A stretch of DNA of 64,000 nt from an uncultured Ignavibacteria bacterium. GTDB lineage: Bacteria > Bacteroidota > Ignavibacteria > Kapaibacteriales > Kapaibacteriaceae. Below are positions 48,950 through 59,620 of the stretch, one piece after another. The stretch lies in NCBI GenBank assembly GCA_903939735.1, contig CAJAIA010000041.1, positions 1 to 64,000 of the forward strand. Reading direction: 5' to 3'. Numbering within the stretch: position 1 is the stretch's first letter; each line of letters opens with the position of its first letter. The notes beneath the pieces are model-generated. The model did no database searches, had not been told where the DNA came from, and saw only the letters and a list, made by a program, of their open reading frames with translations. The position numbers and the translations under genes are program-made.

Positions 48950-49665
48950 GCGCGACCAAAGGTGAAGATCGTCGTCAATTTGAGCTTCCAGACAAGAAAC
49001 GCTGCTTCGTAGACGATGTTCTTGCTCATCTTCGACACACCATGCACGCGATCCATAAAGATGATCGGGATCTCATGCACACGTGCTCCCGACCGCCATG
49101 CCTTGTAGTTCATCTCGATCTGAAAGGCATACCCATTTGATCGAATCTTTGTGAGATCAATTTTGCGCAGCACATCACTGCGATAACACTTAAACCCGCC
49201 CGTAGCATCAGCTACCGGCATGCCCGTGATGACACGTGTATAGAGGTTGGCGAACCAGCTCAACAGCAGCCGACTCATCGGCCAGTTGATCACATTCACG
49301 CCTTGAATGTATCGCGAGCCGATCACAAGATCATAGTTGGCAATCTCTTCAAGCAGTCGCAACAGATCCTTCGGATCATGCGAGAAATCCGCATCCATCT
49401 GCAGAATGAGATCAAAGCCCTGCTCGAGTGCATAGGCGAAGCCTGCACAGTAGGCAGTTCCAAGACCAAGCTTGCCACTACGCGTAATCAGATGCACACG
49501 CTCATCTATGGCTCGACGCTCGGCAACAAGCTGAGAGGTGCCATCGGGCGAACCATCATCGATTACAAGCACATGTGTGTCGGGAACAACGGCGTGCACA
49601 GCATCGATCATGCGAAGGATGTTCTCACGCTCGTTATACGTTGGGATGCAGACAATACTTCTCAC
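48946..49665 (-). CDS. Polyprenol monophosphomannose synthase-like GT2
   Basis: VCIPTYNERENILRMIDAVHAVVPDTHVLVIDDGSPDGTSQLV; LILQMDADFSHDPKDLLRLL. Confidence 0.92.
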   Translation of the reverse strand: MRSIVCIPTYNERENILRMIDAVHAVVPDTHVLVIDDGSPDGTSQLVAERRAIDERVHLITRSGKLGLGTAYCAGFAYALEQGFDLILQMDADFSHDPKDLLRLLEEIANYDLVIGSRYIQGVNVINWPMSRLLLSWFANLYTRVITGMPVADATGGFKCYRSDVLRKIDLTKIRSNGYAFQIEMNYKAWRSGARVHEIPIIFMDRVHGVSKMSKNIVYEAAFLVWKLKLTTIFTFGRA

Positions 49666-51134
49666 GCTCTTCCATGCCCTCGCAACATCACGAATACAGT
49701 ACGAACCATGATCTCAAGATCGAGCTTAAACGACATGTTTTCGATGTAGAAGAAGTCGTACCGCAGTCGATTCTTGATCTCCTCCAGTGATTCTGGATTT
49801 GATTTTACCTTCACCTGCCACCAACCCGTCACTCCAGGACGGACCTTATGACGCCGACGATAATACGGAAGCATCTGCGTGAACTTGTCCACGTAATGCG
49901 GCTGCTCTGGACGTGGGCCCACGAGGGACATCTCTCCCTTGAGCACATTCCACAACTGCGGGATCTCATCGAGGTGTGTCTTGCGAATAAATCGACCAAT
50001 CGGCGTTACGCGAGGATCGTTTTCTTCCGTCCATGTCGGACCACGACGATCGTCAGTGTACATCGATCGGAACTTGGCCATGCGGAATACCGACCCATTC
50101 TTTCCTACCCGTGCCTGCACAAAGAACATCGGACCCTTCGACGTCACCTTCACCGCAAGCGCTGTGAGAAGCCACACCGGAAGACCCAAGCCCAGAATCA
50201 ACAGACTCACGACGATGTCTGTTGTACGCTTGGCAAACTCTTCCCAGGGCTGCATCAGCTCTGGGCTTACTTCGATAAGGGGCGACCCATAGATCTGCTG
50301 TGTTCGCGCCTGACCGGAGAAGATCTCGTAGAGATCTGGAACGATGCGCACAAGCGCACCTTCATCAGCAGCCTGCGCCGTAACCTTCAGCAAGGCGTCA
50401 TGATCGGTATGATCCATCGTCACAAGCACTTCCCGCGGACGCAGAGCACGAACAACCGTTGGGACATCATCAATCGTCGTACCGAGACGAGCGACACCGA
50501 TGGTTGCTTGTGACGCATCTGCGCCCCCTACTTCAACCACACCTAGAACATCATATCCCCAAGCAGGCTCGTCACGGAGGTCGATAAGGAGCTCGGCAAG
50601 ACGCTCACGTGTGCCAATCAATACCGTTGGGATTGTGATGATACCCCGCTCGCGAAAGCGCCGCTGGAGCTGTCGTGCTGTGATACGACCGATGGCCGCA
50701 AGGCCAAAGAGCACGAACCAGTAGATCCCGAAGACATATCTTGGATTACTCTGGAAGTCCTCAGAGCTACCAAAGAAGATCAACAAGAAGATGGTAACAG
50801 AGCCGAGGAAGGATACGCGAAACAGCGCAAAGAACTCCTCAAACGGCGAGCGGATGTAGTAATCGCGATAGAGTCCGCCCAGCCAGAACACCATGCACCA
50901 GAACGCACAGGATACCGCTGCAATTGCTGCATGATCGGCGAGTGAGAATACGCGCACGTCGCTCAAAATCAGTGGCCGTACCATTTGGTACACAGCGAAA
51001 CTTATCGTGAATGCAAGGATATCGACGGCAAGCTGCATCATCGACGGACGCCACACGATGCCAAACGGGCGACGCGGTGTCGCCTCTGCGACCGCGCCCA
51101 GAATGGATGATGGATGATGATGCGTTGATGCCAT
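49662..51134 (-). CDS. Undecaprenyl-phosphate glycosylphosphotransferase (WcaJ/WbaP family)
   Basis: GPMFFVQARVGKNGSVFRMAKFRSMYTD; THLDEIPQLWNVLKGEMSLVGPRPE; RPGVTGWWQV. Confidence 0.95.
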   Translation of the reverse strand: MASTHHHPSSILGAVAEATPRRPFGIVWRPSMMQLAVDILAFTISFAVYQMVRPLILSDVRVFSLADHAAIAAVSCAFWCMVFWLGGLYRDYYIRSPFEEFFALFRVSFLGSVTIFLLIFFGSSEDFQSNPRYVFGIYWFVLFGLAAIGRITARQLQRRFRERGIITIPTVLIGTRERLAELLIDLRDEPAWGYDVLGVVEVGGADASQATIGVARLGTTIDDVPTVVRALRPREVLVTMDHTDHDALLKVTAQAADEGALVRIVPDLYEIFSGQARTQQIYGSPLIEVSPELMQPWEEFAKRTTDIVVSLLILGLGLPVWLLTALAVKVTSKGPMFFVQARVGKNGSVFRMAKFRSMYTDDRRGPTWTEENDPRVTPIGRFIRKTHLDEIPQLWNVLKGEMSLVGPRPEQPHYVDKFTQMLPYYRRRHKVRPGVTGWWQVKVKSNPESLEEIKNRLRYDFFYIENMSFKLDLEIMVRTVFVMLRGHGRA

Positions 51135-51156
51135 GAAAGAAGAGGTCGATTCGTAA

Positions 51157-52617
51157 TCAGGTCGAGGGAGTCTCGGAACGCAGCCGCGAACGCACGTGGC
51201 GCAAATCATTTGCACCAACGAGCCCAACCGCAACAGCTATTCCGCATGTTCCGAGCAAAGCACCAGCCGACGCGATGAACGGTGCAATGGGTAGTTCTGC
51301 GAGTGCGTATGAAACACCCATGGAGCCCCCTATCACGATCACAATTCTGGCCAGAACCCACAAATCTACGGGTTTCGCCATGAAGCGGTACAGCAACCAG
51401 ACACAATACACGGCACCTACGGCGAGTGTGGAGAGACGGGCAACGACGGCTCCAAGGGAGAGCATGCCGGGAATCCAGAGGATTCCGAAGATGGCCGTAG
51501 CAAGCACAAGGACACCTGCGATCGCAACATTGCGGCGCTGATGCCCGAGCGTCACGGCAATCTCTTGCACAAACACGACGATGGCGGCCAGCGGGGCCGA
51601 CCACAGGAACCACGTGAACACGTTGATATCGGTGGAGTAGCGTCCGGAGCTTACCAACTCGACGAACATGGGCAGCAATGGAACACCCGCCGCGGCACAA
51701 CAGGCAGAGATCACAACGAGCACGCGTAGCATCGCAACAATCGACACATCACGTCGCTCGACGGCTGATGCTTGGCGGGCAATCTCGGGCATAAACGCAA
51801 GCGAAACGGCCTGCGGTATAACCACGAGGAAAGGGCCTATCGCCGCGTACACGGCACCGAGAATACCGACATCACGCGCACTGCCGAAGGTTTCCAGAAG
51901 GACTGTATCAAGTGTGGTATGGACCGCGATGAGTCCAACGGCAACAATGATCGGAAGGGATTCAACGAGAAGCGAACGTATCTCACCTACCGAAACGTAC
52001 TTCGGTCGTATACGCGCTTCTTTGCGAGCAACACCAATGACAAGGAATCCAGGAAGTGCTGCTAATGCATACACCAAGATGACGATCGACGGCGATAACT
52101 GTTCGCGCATGAACCAGATGCCAATCGTGAACAGCACCGCATCGAGCACGCCAAGCGCACTGACCACGTTGAATCGCCCTGTTGTGCGAAAGGGCAATTC
52201 GAGCACATACCGTCCGAGCGTGGTGCGTGCAGAGATAAAGACGTACACAGCCCACACGGCCGAATCTATGGGCGAATAGCCGTTATAGACGGCGACACCT
52301 GCTCCAACAAGTGTTGCAACGAGGGCCATGATCAGGCGAAGAGCAATGGCCGAAGAGAGGATCTCTGATGCGCGGTGATGTTCATGGACGATCCTTCGAA
52401 CAAGGATGCCATTCATACCAAGATCAACCAGGACGACCATCAGAAAGTCGATCACGCGACGCTGAAAAAACAGTACGCCGTTTGCTTCTTTTGATAGCGA
52501 TGATAGGATTTCGCGCTGCGCAATGAACATCAGCCCAAGCACGAGCGCTTGGGAGCCAATCATCCAGAGGCTGCCAGACACAACACGTCGCGCGACATTG
52601 CCCTGAAGTGATGACAC
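51157..52617 (-). CDS. Polysaccharide flippase (Wzx-like)
   Basis: 486 aa multi-TM polysaccharide-biosynthesis protein with LQGNVARRVVSGSLWMIGSQAL start; exopolysaccharide context. Confidence 0.8.
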   Translation of the reverse strand: MSSLQGNVARRVVSGSLWMIGSQALVLGLMFIAQREILSSLSKEANGVLFFQRRVIDFLMVVLVDLGMNGILVRRIVHEHHRASEILSSAIALRLIMALVATLVGAGVAVYNGYSPIDSAVWAVYVFISARTTLGRYVLELPFRTTGRFNVVSALGVLDAVLFTIGIWFMREQLSPSIVILVYALAALPGFLVIGVARKEARIRPKYVSVGEIRSLLVESLPIIVAVGLIAVHTTLDTVLLETFGSARDVGILGAVYAAIGPFLVVIPQAVSLAFMPEIARQASAVERRDVSIVAMLRVLVVISACCAAAGVPLLPMFVELVSSGRYSTDINVFTWFLWSAPLAAIVVFVQEIAVTLGHQRRNVAIAGVLVLATAIFGILWIPGMLSLGAVVARLSTLAVGAVYCVWLLYRFMAKPVDLWVLARIVIVIGGSMGVSYALAELPIAPFIASAGALLGTCGIAVAVGLVGANDLRHVRSRLRSETPST

Positions 52618-52625
52618 GTTTGCGC

Positions 52626-54362
52626 CTATCGCAAAACAGCAATCAGCGTTGCCGTCAATGCAACAACGCTCGAGACAATACTCGCGATGATTGCATATGT
52701 CTGCAGCTCTGTTCCAACGGGAATATCCGGCGGACGTGGCACGTAGACTTCGTCACCAGGTTCGACGAACACCTTGTCGTTATCCTCAACCCAGACCTTC
52801 GACTTCCCCTTGATGATGCGGGCACGATCGTCGCGGGCGCCTGCTGCATATCCGCCAGCACGCTCGACATACCATTCGAGACGCTTGTTCGGTGTGAATG
52901 GCACATAACCCGGACGTGACACCTGACCGTAAACGAAGACGCGATCTGGGGTCGGCTGCACAACAACGATGTCTCCAGTCTGCATCACAATATTGTCGGC
53001 AGAGGCTGAGTCGCGAAGCGCAACCGCCATGTCACAGGACACATACGGAAGACGGTACTTCTGATCAATATGATAGCGCGTTGTGTCTTCGAGCTTGAGA
53101 TCTGAATACTGGAATGTGCGGTAGGCGTCATCGCGCTGCTGGAGTGGTGTAATCGCACCACGCTCTGGGCGCACGATGTAGGATAGTGCGAGAGATGCTT
53201 GTGGAAGCACACCACCAGACACAGAGAGTACTTCGCTTAACCGTGTTATGCCCGGTTTGATAACCACAGCTCCAGGCGATGCGACTTCGCCATACACCTG
53301 CACAACACCCTGCGATGCCGGAGCTCCGGTTTCCACGCGACGTTCAACAATGATTGTGCTTCCAGGCTGAAGTTCAACATCCTGTCCGTCGACGTCGAAC
53401 GATGGTGTTACTGTCAGTCGCTGCTTCCCACCGCCCGTTGAGTGAATCACGTAGACACGCGAGAGATCTGCGTCGGATGTTGGACCGCCCGCGGCGGCCA
53501 GCAACAGCGATACGCGATCGCCTTGCTTATAGGCAAGCGTCGTTGGGGAGACAACCGCACCAGAGATTGAAACCGTGGCAAACGTGTGATCCTCGTATGG
53601 CACTTCGATTTCATCACTCTCACGCACGTGTGGGTCGAGATGCGAGTTGCCATTGACACGCGACAATGGGATGTCTGCGATTTGTGAACCACGACGATGG
53701 CGAACAGCAATGTTCCGCGAAGCGAACGGACCCAACGTGGTAATCGTCGACCTCGTTAGCTCTTGTGCCTTCGTGGGAATAACATTCAATCCCGTTCCCT
53801 TTGCCATTTCGGAGAGCCCGCCATCCTTACTGAGGAGCCAGGGTTGACGCATCACCGTAAGGAAGGTCGACACACGCATCGATGCAGGCACGGCATACGT
53901 GCCAGGATAGGTGACGTTGCCCTTGAGCGTCACATACACCAGTCGTGCGCGGCGGAGTGTAACGAAGATGTCCACCGACGCTGATCGGAGCTTCATGATT
54001 GATGAGAGCGTATCACGGAGTTGCTGCAAGGTCTTCCCTGCCACGTTGACCACGCCGATGCGCTCGAGCATGATGGTATTCTCTGGGCTGACGACCGTCA
54101 TCTTCTCCATGAAGTCGATGCCGGTGGTCTGATATGCCAAGATATCTCCAGGTCCAAGCATATACACGGTTGGATCCACGACGTCATCCGTCGGAAACTG
54201 TTCAGCCGTGAGCAGCGATGACAGGCTGCCTTGCGCCTTCGTCGCCGATGACAGGCGATCGAGGTCGAGTCCGCTTCCACTTCCCTGTGCCAGGAGCACA
54301 CATGGTGCAAGAGCACACGCGATAACTACGATCAGTCGAGCAAAACGCTGTGAACGAGACAT
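52626..54362 (-). CDS. SLBB-domain polysaccharide export protein (Wza-like)
   Basis: YMLGPGDILAYQTTGIDFMEKMTVVSPENTIMLERIGVVNVAGKTLQQL; several SLBB repeats; C-terminal hydrophobic helix. Confidence 0.88.
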   Translation of the reverse strand: MSRSQRFARLIVVIACALAPCVLLAQGSGSGLDLDRLSSATKAQGSLSSLLTAEQFPTDDVVDPTVYMLGPGDILAYQTTGIDFMEKMTVVSPENTIMLERIGVVNVAGKTLQQLRDTLSSIMKLRSASVDIFVTLRRARLVYVTLKGNVTYPGTYAVPASMRVSTFLTVMRQPWLLSKDGGLSEMAKGTGLNVIPTKAQELTRSTITTLGPFASRNIAVRHRRGSQIADIPLSRVNGNSHLDPHVRESDEIEVPYEDHTFATVSISGAVVSPTTLAYKQGDRVSLLLAAAGGPTSDADLSRVYVIHSTGGGKQRLTVTPSFDVDGQDVELQPGSTIIVERRVETGAPASQGVVQVYGEVASPGAVVIKPGITRLSEVLSVSGGVLPQASLALSYIVRPERGAITPLQQRDDAYRTFQYSDLKLEDTTRYHIDQKYRLPYVSCDMAVALRDSASADNIVMQTGDIVVVQPTPDRVFVYGQVSRPGYVPFTPNKRLEWYVERAGGYAAGARDDRARIIKGKSKVWVEDNDKVFVEPGDEVYVPRPPDIPVGTELQTYAIIASIVSSVVALTATLIAVLR

Positions 54363-54405
54363 CCAAACTCACGAGATTGAAGAAGGGTTGGCCGACGCGC
54401 CAAAG

Positions 54406-55494
54406 TTACGAATAGTGTCCGGTGATGATGGCTGCAATGCGCTCGGCAGCCTTACCGTCCCACAGCGGCGGAATTGTGCCCTTGGGCCCATCTCCACGAC
54501 GCACACGGGCCACCGCGTCGAGAATCGCCTCGCGGGTAGGCTCAACGAGGATATTCGTACCACATTCTACCGTCACAGGACGTTCCGTAGTGGTGCGTGA
54601 GGTGATACACGGCACGCCAAGAGCGGTTGTCTCCTCTTGAATGCCACCAGAGTCGGTAAGGACCATCGCCGCTGATTTCATCAGGGCGAGAAACTCCACA
54701 TAGCCCACAGCATCCAGAAGAATCACCGACGAAGGCACGGTGATACCAAACTCGGCGATGTTCTTGCGTGTACGAGGGTGCACGGGAAACACCACCGGCA
54801 GATCGCTTGAAACACGAGCCACGACATCCATCAACATCGCGAGTTGCTCCGGCGAGTCGACATTGCTCGGTCTGTGCATCGTCACCAGCACATAGCCACC
54901 AGGCATGCATCCGAGTCGTTGAAGGATGCTACTCTCGGCTGACTTGGGCAGTGCATAGTGCAGCGAGTCGATCATCGTATTTCCAACGAAATGGATGCGC
55001 GATGGATCAACTCCCTCGCGGAGCAAGTGCATGCGTCCACTTTCTTCGGTCACGAACAGATCATCAACAATCGCATCGGTAGCAAGACGGTTAATCTCCT
55101 CGGGCATCGCGCGATCGCCAGATCGCAGACCAGCTTCAACATGTGCTGTGCGGATGCCAAGTTTGACGCTCACAAGGGCGCATGCGATTGTGCTGTTAAC
55201 ATCACCAACAACAATCACGTAATCTGGCTGTGCTTCCTTGCAGACCTGCTCGAATCCCGTCATCACGCGAGCCGTTTGTTCTGCATGCGAACCGCTTCCG
55301 ACTCCGAGGAAGTACGCCGGGTGTGGCATGTCGAGATCAGAGAAAAAGGCATCCGACATCGCAGCATCATAATGCTGTCCTGTGTGCACGATGCTATGCG
55401 ACCATGATTCGGCGTAGCTCCCAAAGGCACGGTGAATCGGTGCAACCTTCATGAAATTCGGTCGCGCACCAACAACAGAGATGATGCGCTTCAC
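54406..55494 (-). CDS. wecB: UDP-N-acetylglucosamine 2-epimerase (non-hydrolysing)
   Basis: ISVVGARPNFMKVAPIHRAF; HTGQHYD; HVEAGLRSGDRAMPEEINR; DSGGIQEETTALGVPCITSRTTTERP. Confidence 0.95.
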   Translation of the reverse strand: MKRIISVVGARPNFMKVAPIHRAFGSYAESWSHSIVHTGQHYDAAMSDAFFSDLDMPHPAYFLGVGSGSHAEQTARVMTGFEQVCKEAQPDYVIVVGDVNSTIACALVSVKLGIRTAHVEAGLRSGDRAMPEEINRLATDAIVDDLFVTEESGRMHLLREGVDPSRIHFVGNTMIDSLHYALPKSAESSILQRLGCMPGGYVLVTMHRPSNVDSPEQLAMLMDVVARVSSDLPVVFPVHPRTRKNIAEFGITVPSSVILLDAVGYVEFLALMKSAAMVLTDSGGIQEETTALGVPCITSRTTTERPVTVECGTNILVEPTREAILDAVARVRRGDGPKGTIPPLWDGKAAERIAAIITGHYS

Positions 55495-56804
55495 TTTCCG
55501 TCTCCTAGCAGCACAACATTCTTCTTCGGACCGCGGACGTTCTTCGTTGCATTGCGCGTATCGATCACAACTGTTGCATTGGCGACAATCATCTCAACAT
55601 CAAACGAGCTATGATCGGTCGTGATCACAACCACATCGTGGCGTTTAATGAATGCTGGCGTGAGTGTCTTTTTCGACGTCAGTGTTTTGCCATGAACATC
55701 AACCGATGGGATGTACGGATCGAAGTAACTGATGTTCTCGATTCCACCCTCATGAAGCAACTCCGCTACCTTAAGGGCCGGTGAATGTCGCAAGTCATCG
55801 ACATCCTTCTTGAAGGCCATACCAAGCAGAAGCACTTTCGCTGATTTCATCGTCACCGGTTGACGTGCGATCTCACGTTCGATCATGGAGCGTACGTAGA
55901 ACGGCATCGATTCATTGACTTCAGCTGCGAGCGTAATGAAGTTCGTCACAAAGTCCACTTCCCGCGCTGCCCACGACAAGTAATACGGATCGATCAGAAT
56001 GCAGTGTCCACCAATGCCTGGTCCTGGGTAGAACGGCATAAAGCCAAACGGCTTCGTCTTAGCGGCATCGACGACTTCCCAGATGTTCACGCCGATACGA
56101 TCACACAATTGCGCGAGTTCATTGACGAGAGCGATGTTCACACTGCGGAAGATGTTCTCAAGGAGCTTCTCCATCTCGGCTACCGATGGTGAACTTACGG
56201 GAACTACTTCGTTAATGATGCGACGGTTTACGGCGATTGCCAGGTCGGTACATGCCGACGTAACGCCACCCACTACTACCGGAGTGTTGTGCGTCGTCCA
56301 TGTCGCATTTCCTGGATCAATGCGTTCAGGTGAGAACGCCAGGAAGTAATCACGTCCGCACACAAGCTTCGTCGCATCAAGAATAGGCTTGACGTACTTT
56401 TCGGTCGTTCCAGGGAACGTCGTGCTCTTCAGGATAACCAGCTGTCCCTTCCGAAGCGACCGTGCAATTTCTTGCGTGGCATGCACAATGTGGGAGATAT
56501 CCGGATCCTTATTGGCAGTAAACGGCGTCGGCACGCAGACGTAGATGACGTCACACTCAGCCAATACGCTGAAGTCGCGTGATGCCGATAGCATCTTCGT
56601 CGTCTTCACAACACGGCGAATCTCTGCGTCATCCAGATCTTGGATGTAGTTCTTTCCTGCGTTGAGCGACGAAATCTTTTCGGCACTTACATCCACACCG
56701 ATCGTACGGATACCGCTCTTGGCAAACTCGAGTGCGAGCGGCAAGCCGACGTATCCCAAACCGACGACGCCCACAACCATGCGGCCGTCCAAGATCTTCG
56801 CCAT
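55491..56804 (-). CDS. Nucleotide-sugar (UDP-ManNAc/UDP-GlcNAc type) dehydrogenase
   Basis: VGVVGLGYVGLPLALEFAKSGIRTIGVDV; GPGIGGHCILIDPYYLSWAARE. Confidence 0.93.
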   Translation of the reverse strand: MAKILDGRMVVGVVGLGYVGLPLALEFAKSGIRTIGVDVSAEKISSLNAGKNYIQDLDDAEIRRVVKTTKMLSASRDFSVLAECDVIYVCVPTPFTANKDPDISHIVHATQEIARSLRKGQLVILKSTTFPGTTEKYVKPILDATKLVCGRDYFLAFSPERIDPGNATWTTHNTPVVVGGVTSACTDLAIAVNRRIINEVVPVSSPSVAEMEKLLENIFRSVNIALVNELAQLCDRIGVNIWEVVDAAKTKPFGFMPFYPGPGIGGHCILIDPYYLSWAAREVDFVTNFITLAAEVNESMPFYVRSMIEREIARQPVTMKSAKVLLLGMAFKKDVDDLRHSPALKVAELLHEGGIENISYFDPYIPSVDVHGKTLTSKKTLTPAFIKRHDVVVITTDHSSFDVEMIVANATVVIDTRNATKNVRGPKKNVVLLGDGK

Positions 56805-56881
56805 GAGGGCTTTTTCTGACGAGCTCACGTTTGCACGTGGGCGTCCGACGCGACGTAGCGCCATGCTGGTAATCCTCGTTG

Positions 56882-57928
56882 TTACAATGTGGTGTTGTAC
56901 TGCGTTTCGTAATACGTTCGATAGGCACCGCTTCGAACATTATCGCTCCACGTCCGATTGTGCGTGTACCATGCGATTGTCGACTGCAAGCCTTCGTCAA
57001 GATTTCGTGTAGGAGCCCATCCAAGTTCACGATGTGCCTTTTCGGCATTGATCGCGTACCGGCGGTCGTGTGCTTTGCGATCGGCGACATACGTGCAGAG
57101 GTCCGGACTCGCCCCAGTCTGCGCAAGAATGGCCGAGACCATTGCTGCGTTTGTGCGCTCGCCATCTCCGCCGAAGTTGTAGACCTCGCCCGAAACTCCG
57201 CGCTTAAGTGCGGCAAGGAGTCCGTAGCAATGATCATCAACGTGCAGCCAATCACGCACCTGCTGTCCGTCGCCATAGATCGGCAGCGGACGACCCTCAA
57301 GGGCATTGAGTGTCATCAACGGGATGAACTTCTCCGGAAACTGGTAGGGTCCGTAGTTGTTCGAGCACCGCGTTATCACTGCGTCCAGACCATGGGTGCG
57401 GACAAAGGACTGTACTAGCAGATCGCTAGCAGCCTTTGATGCGGCATATGGCGATGTTGGATCGAGAGGTGTTGTCTCGACAAACGGCGCGTCGTTGGGT
57501 CCGAGCGTTCCGTAAACCTCATCCGTAGAAACATGCACAAATCGTGCATCGGGCAGTTCGCGCATGGCTTCAAGAAGTACAAGCGTCCCCTTCACATTTG
57601 TCTCAACGAAGGGGGCTGCAGAAGCAATTGATCGATCAACGTGTGACTCTGCTGCCAAATGCATGATTGCAGATGGTTTGTGATCTGCCAGAACTTGGCG
57701 TACACGGCTGGCGTCGGTGATATTGCCGAGTTCAAACACGCAACGCTCTGTGTCGAGCACGTCCGTGAGGTTAGCGAGATTTCCTGCATACGTCAGCGCG
57801 TCGAGCACCACAACGTGATAGCTGCCACTCTCGACCATCATACGGACGAGATTGCTTCCAATAAACCCAGCTCCACCGGTGACAAGTACACGCTGCACAG
57901 ATTTTCCTGATACAAGGTCGTAATTCAT
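56882..57928 (-). CDS. rmlB: dTDP-glucose 4,6-dehydratase
   Basis: RVLVTGGAGFIGSNLVRMM; HLAAESHVDRSI; VSTDEVYGTLG; SPYAASKAASDLLV; ITRCSNNYGPYQFPEKFIPL. Confidence 0.93.
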   Translation of the reverse strand: MNYDLVSGKSVQRVLVTGGAGFIGSNLVRMMVESGSYHVVVLDALTYAGNLANLTDVLDTERCVFELGNITDASRVRQVLADHKPSAIMHLAAESHVDRSIASAAPFVETNVKGTLVLLEAMRELPDARFVHVSTDEVYGTLGPNDAPFVETTPLDPTSPYAASKAASDLLVQSFVRTHGLDAVITRCSNNYGPYQFPEKFIPLMTLNALEGRPLPIYGDGQQVRDWLHVDDHCYGLLAALKRGVSGEVYNFGGDGERTNAAMVSAILAQTGASPDLCTYVADRKAHDRRYAINAEKAHRELGWAPTRNLDEGLQSTIAWYTHNRTWSDNVRSGAYRTYYETQYNTTL

Positions 57929-58006
57929 CTTCCGCAAAAACACAGTAACGGCGGGCTTTCGCGAACCATCAGTTGTGTGTTTGCACGAATTCCCGACCAA
58001 AATACG

Positions 58007-59536
58007 CTAATTCTGATGGACTGATCGACCAATCAAGCGCATCACACTGGCAGCGATGGACGGAAGCGTGTCGGAATACGTGTACATTGTCATCGTGGCG
58101 GGAAGCTGATCGATCCCATATGGGCTTCCACAGGCCACAACAATGGTCGGACGTCCCTGGGCGAGTTGTTCCATAACGTACGGGACGCGATCGAAACCCG
58201 GAAGCTTGCCCTTAAACGCCACGGCTTTGCCGAAGAATGCAAATACAACGCAGGTGGCATCACTGATGCCATCGACGAGCGATTGAAGATCCGATTCGGC
58301 GATTGTACCGTCGACGAAGCCCATGTCGATGTTGAGTTCCGTTGCTTGTGCAAGTGACTGGAACCATGTTGTAGCCGTATCGGCTTCTGATTCATCAAGA
58401 ATGGCGAATGCTGCAACATGCGGATGCTGGGTAATCGGCAGCAACGCGCTATCCCCTGTAACCTGCAGAGCAGCATCAGCTGCCTGCAAGGCTATCATTG
58501 CATGTGTAGCTTGGTCGATCGCCAACGGCTCGCGTGAGCTATATGCCGCGCCCGCCGTGGTGCGAAGTCCGACAAAGGCCCGCGCGTCTTCCCAGCGAGC
58601 GTCTGATGCATCAAGGTCGACACCGTCAAGATCGCCGCACTCGATCGCGTTCATCACTGCACCTATTGCCGCGTGTGGATCTTCTGGCATCAGCACAACA
58701 TCGACGCCAGCCTTGAGGGCAAGAAGTGCTGCCTCACCGCTGGACCAGCGAGTGCGAATCGCACCCATATCAAGTGCGTCGGTCGTGATCAGGCCCGTGA
58801 AGCCCCAGGAGGTGCGGACCAAGTCAGTTACAACGCGGCGGCTCAAGGATGAAGGAAGATCCGGATCAAGAAACGGCACGACGATGTGCCCCATCATCAG
58901 CGTCCGCACGCCCCCTTCGATACATGCGCGGAAAGGCACAAACTCGCGTTGCTCTGCTACGGCGCGATCGAGGTCAATCACCGGCAGATCTATGTGGGAG
59001 TCAACGTGGGTATCACCATGACCTGGAGCGTGTTTGGCACAGGCCAGGACACCGACGCGTTGCGTACCCCGGACATAGGCGCATGCGTGCTGTGCAACGA
59101 CGTCTGCAGTTTCACCGAAGCTGCGCGTATTAACAATCGGGTTGTTCGGGTTTGCATTGATATCGGCCACCGGAGCCCAATTCCAATGCACGCCAAGCGC
59201 ACGTGCCTCGTCGGCAATACACTGTGCCACATGCTCGGTGATTCCAGGAAGTGTTCTGCCCAGCGCCATGGCGCGAGGGAAGGACACACCGCCACTCAGT
59301 CGCATGGGGAGACCAAACTCGTAGTCCCCGGCGATCACAAGACGGCGACCGCCCCGGCGCTGAAGGTCCTCGATCATCGTGGCCGTCTCCTCAAGTCCAC
59401 CGAGGAAGACTCCGACGCCCCCTACCCCACGATCCACCAGGCGATAGAGACCGTCCCGGTAGTCCGGAGAATTCCAATGCTGCGCGTCCGCGCGTACCAT
59501 GAATCGTGCCGAAGCACGTCGTTCGAGTGAAGCCAT
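58007..59536 (-). CDS. GH3 beta-N-acetylhexosaminidase (NagZ-like)
   Basis: KHAPGHGDTHVDSHIDLPVIDLD (NagZ-type KHxPGHGxTxxDSH); FTGLITTDALDMGAI. Confidence 0.9.
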   Translation of the reverse strand: MASLERRASARFMVRADAQHWNSPDYRDGLYRLVDRGVGGVGVFLGGLEETATMIEDLQRRGGRRLVIAGDYEFGLPMRLSGGVSFPRAMALGRTLPGITEHVAQCIADEARALGVHWNWAPVADINANPNNPIVNTRSFGETADVVAQHACAYVRGTQRVGVLACAKHAPGHGDTHVDSHIDLPVIDLDRAVAEQREFVPFRACIEGGVRTLMMGHIVVPFLDPDLPSSLSRRVVTDLVRTSWGFTGLITTDALDMGAIRTRWSSGEAALLALKAGVDVVLMPEDPHAAIGAVMNAIECGDLDGVDLDASDARWEDARAFVGLRTTAGAAYSSREPLAIDQATHAMIALQAADAALQVTGDSALLPITQHPHVAAFAILDESEADTATTWFQSLAQATELNIDMGFVDGTIAESDLQSLVDGISDATCVVFAFFGKAVAFKGKLPGFDRVPYVMEQLAQGRPTIVVACGSPYGIDQLPATMTMYTYSDTLPSIAASVMRLIGRSVHQN

Positions 59537-59620
59537 GGATAAAATTACCATCAATTCGTGGCTTCAGGTGTAACACGCCGGCGCGTTCTGCGTCAGTACC
59601 TCTGTAGTTCGAGGGGTGTA

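Noticed and set aside
49848-50513. 221-aa plus-strand ORF opposite the glycosylphosphotransferase
   Set aside because: Antisense to a strongly supported CDS with no recognisable domain.
58323-59530. Long plus-strand ORFs (232 and 214 aa) opposite the GH3 gene
   Set aside because: Low-complexity Ser/Arg/His-rich translations antisense to a clear coding gene; shadow ORFs.
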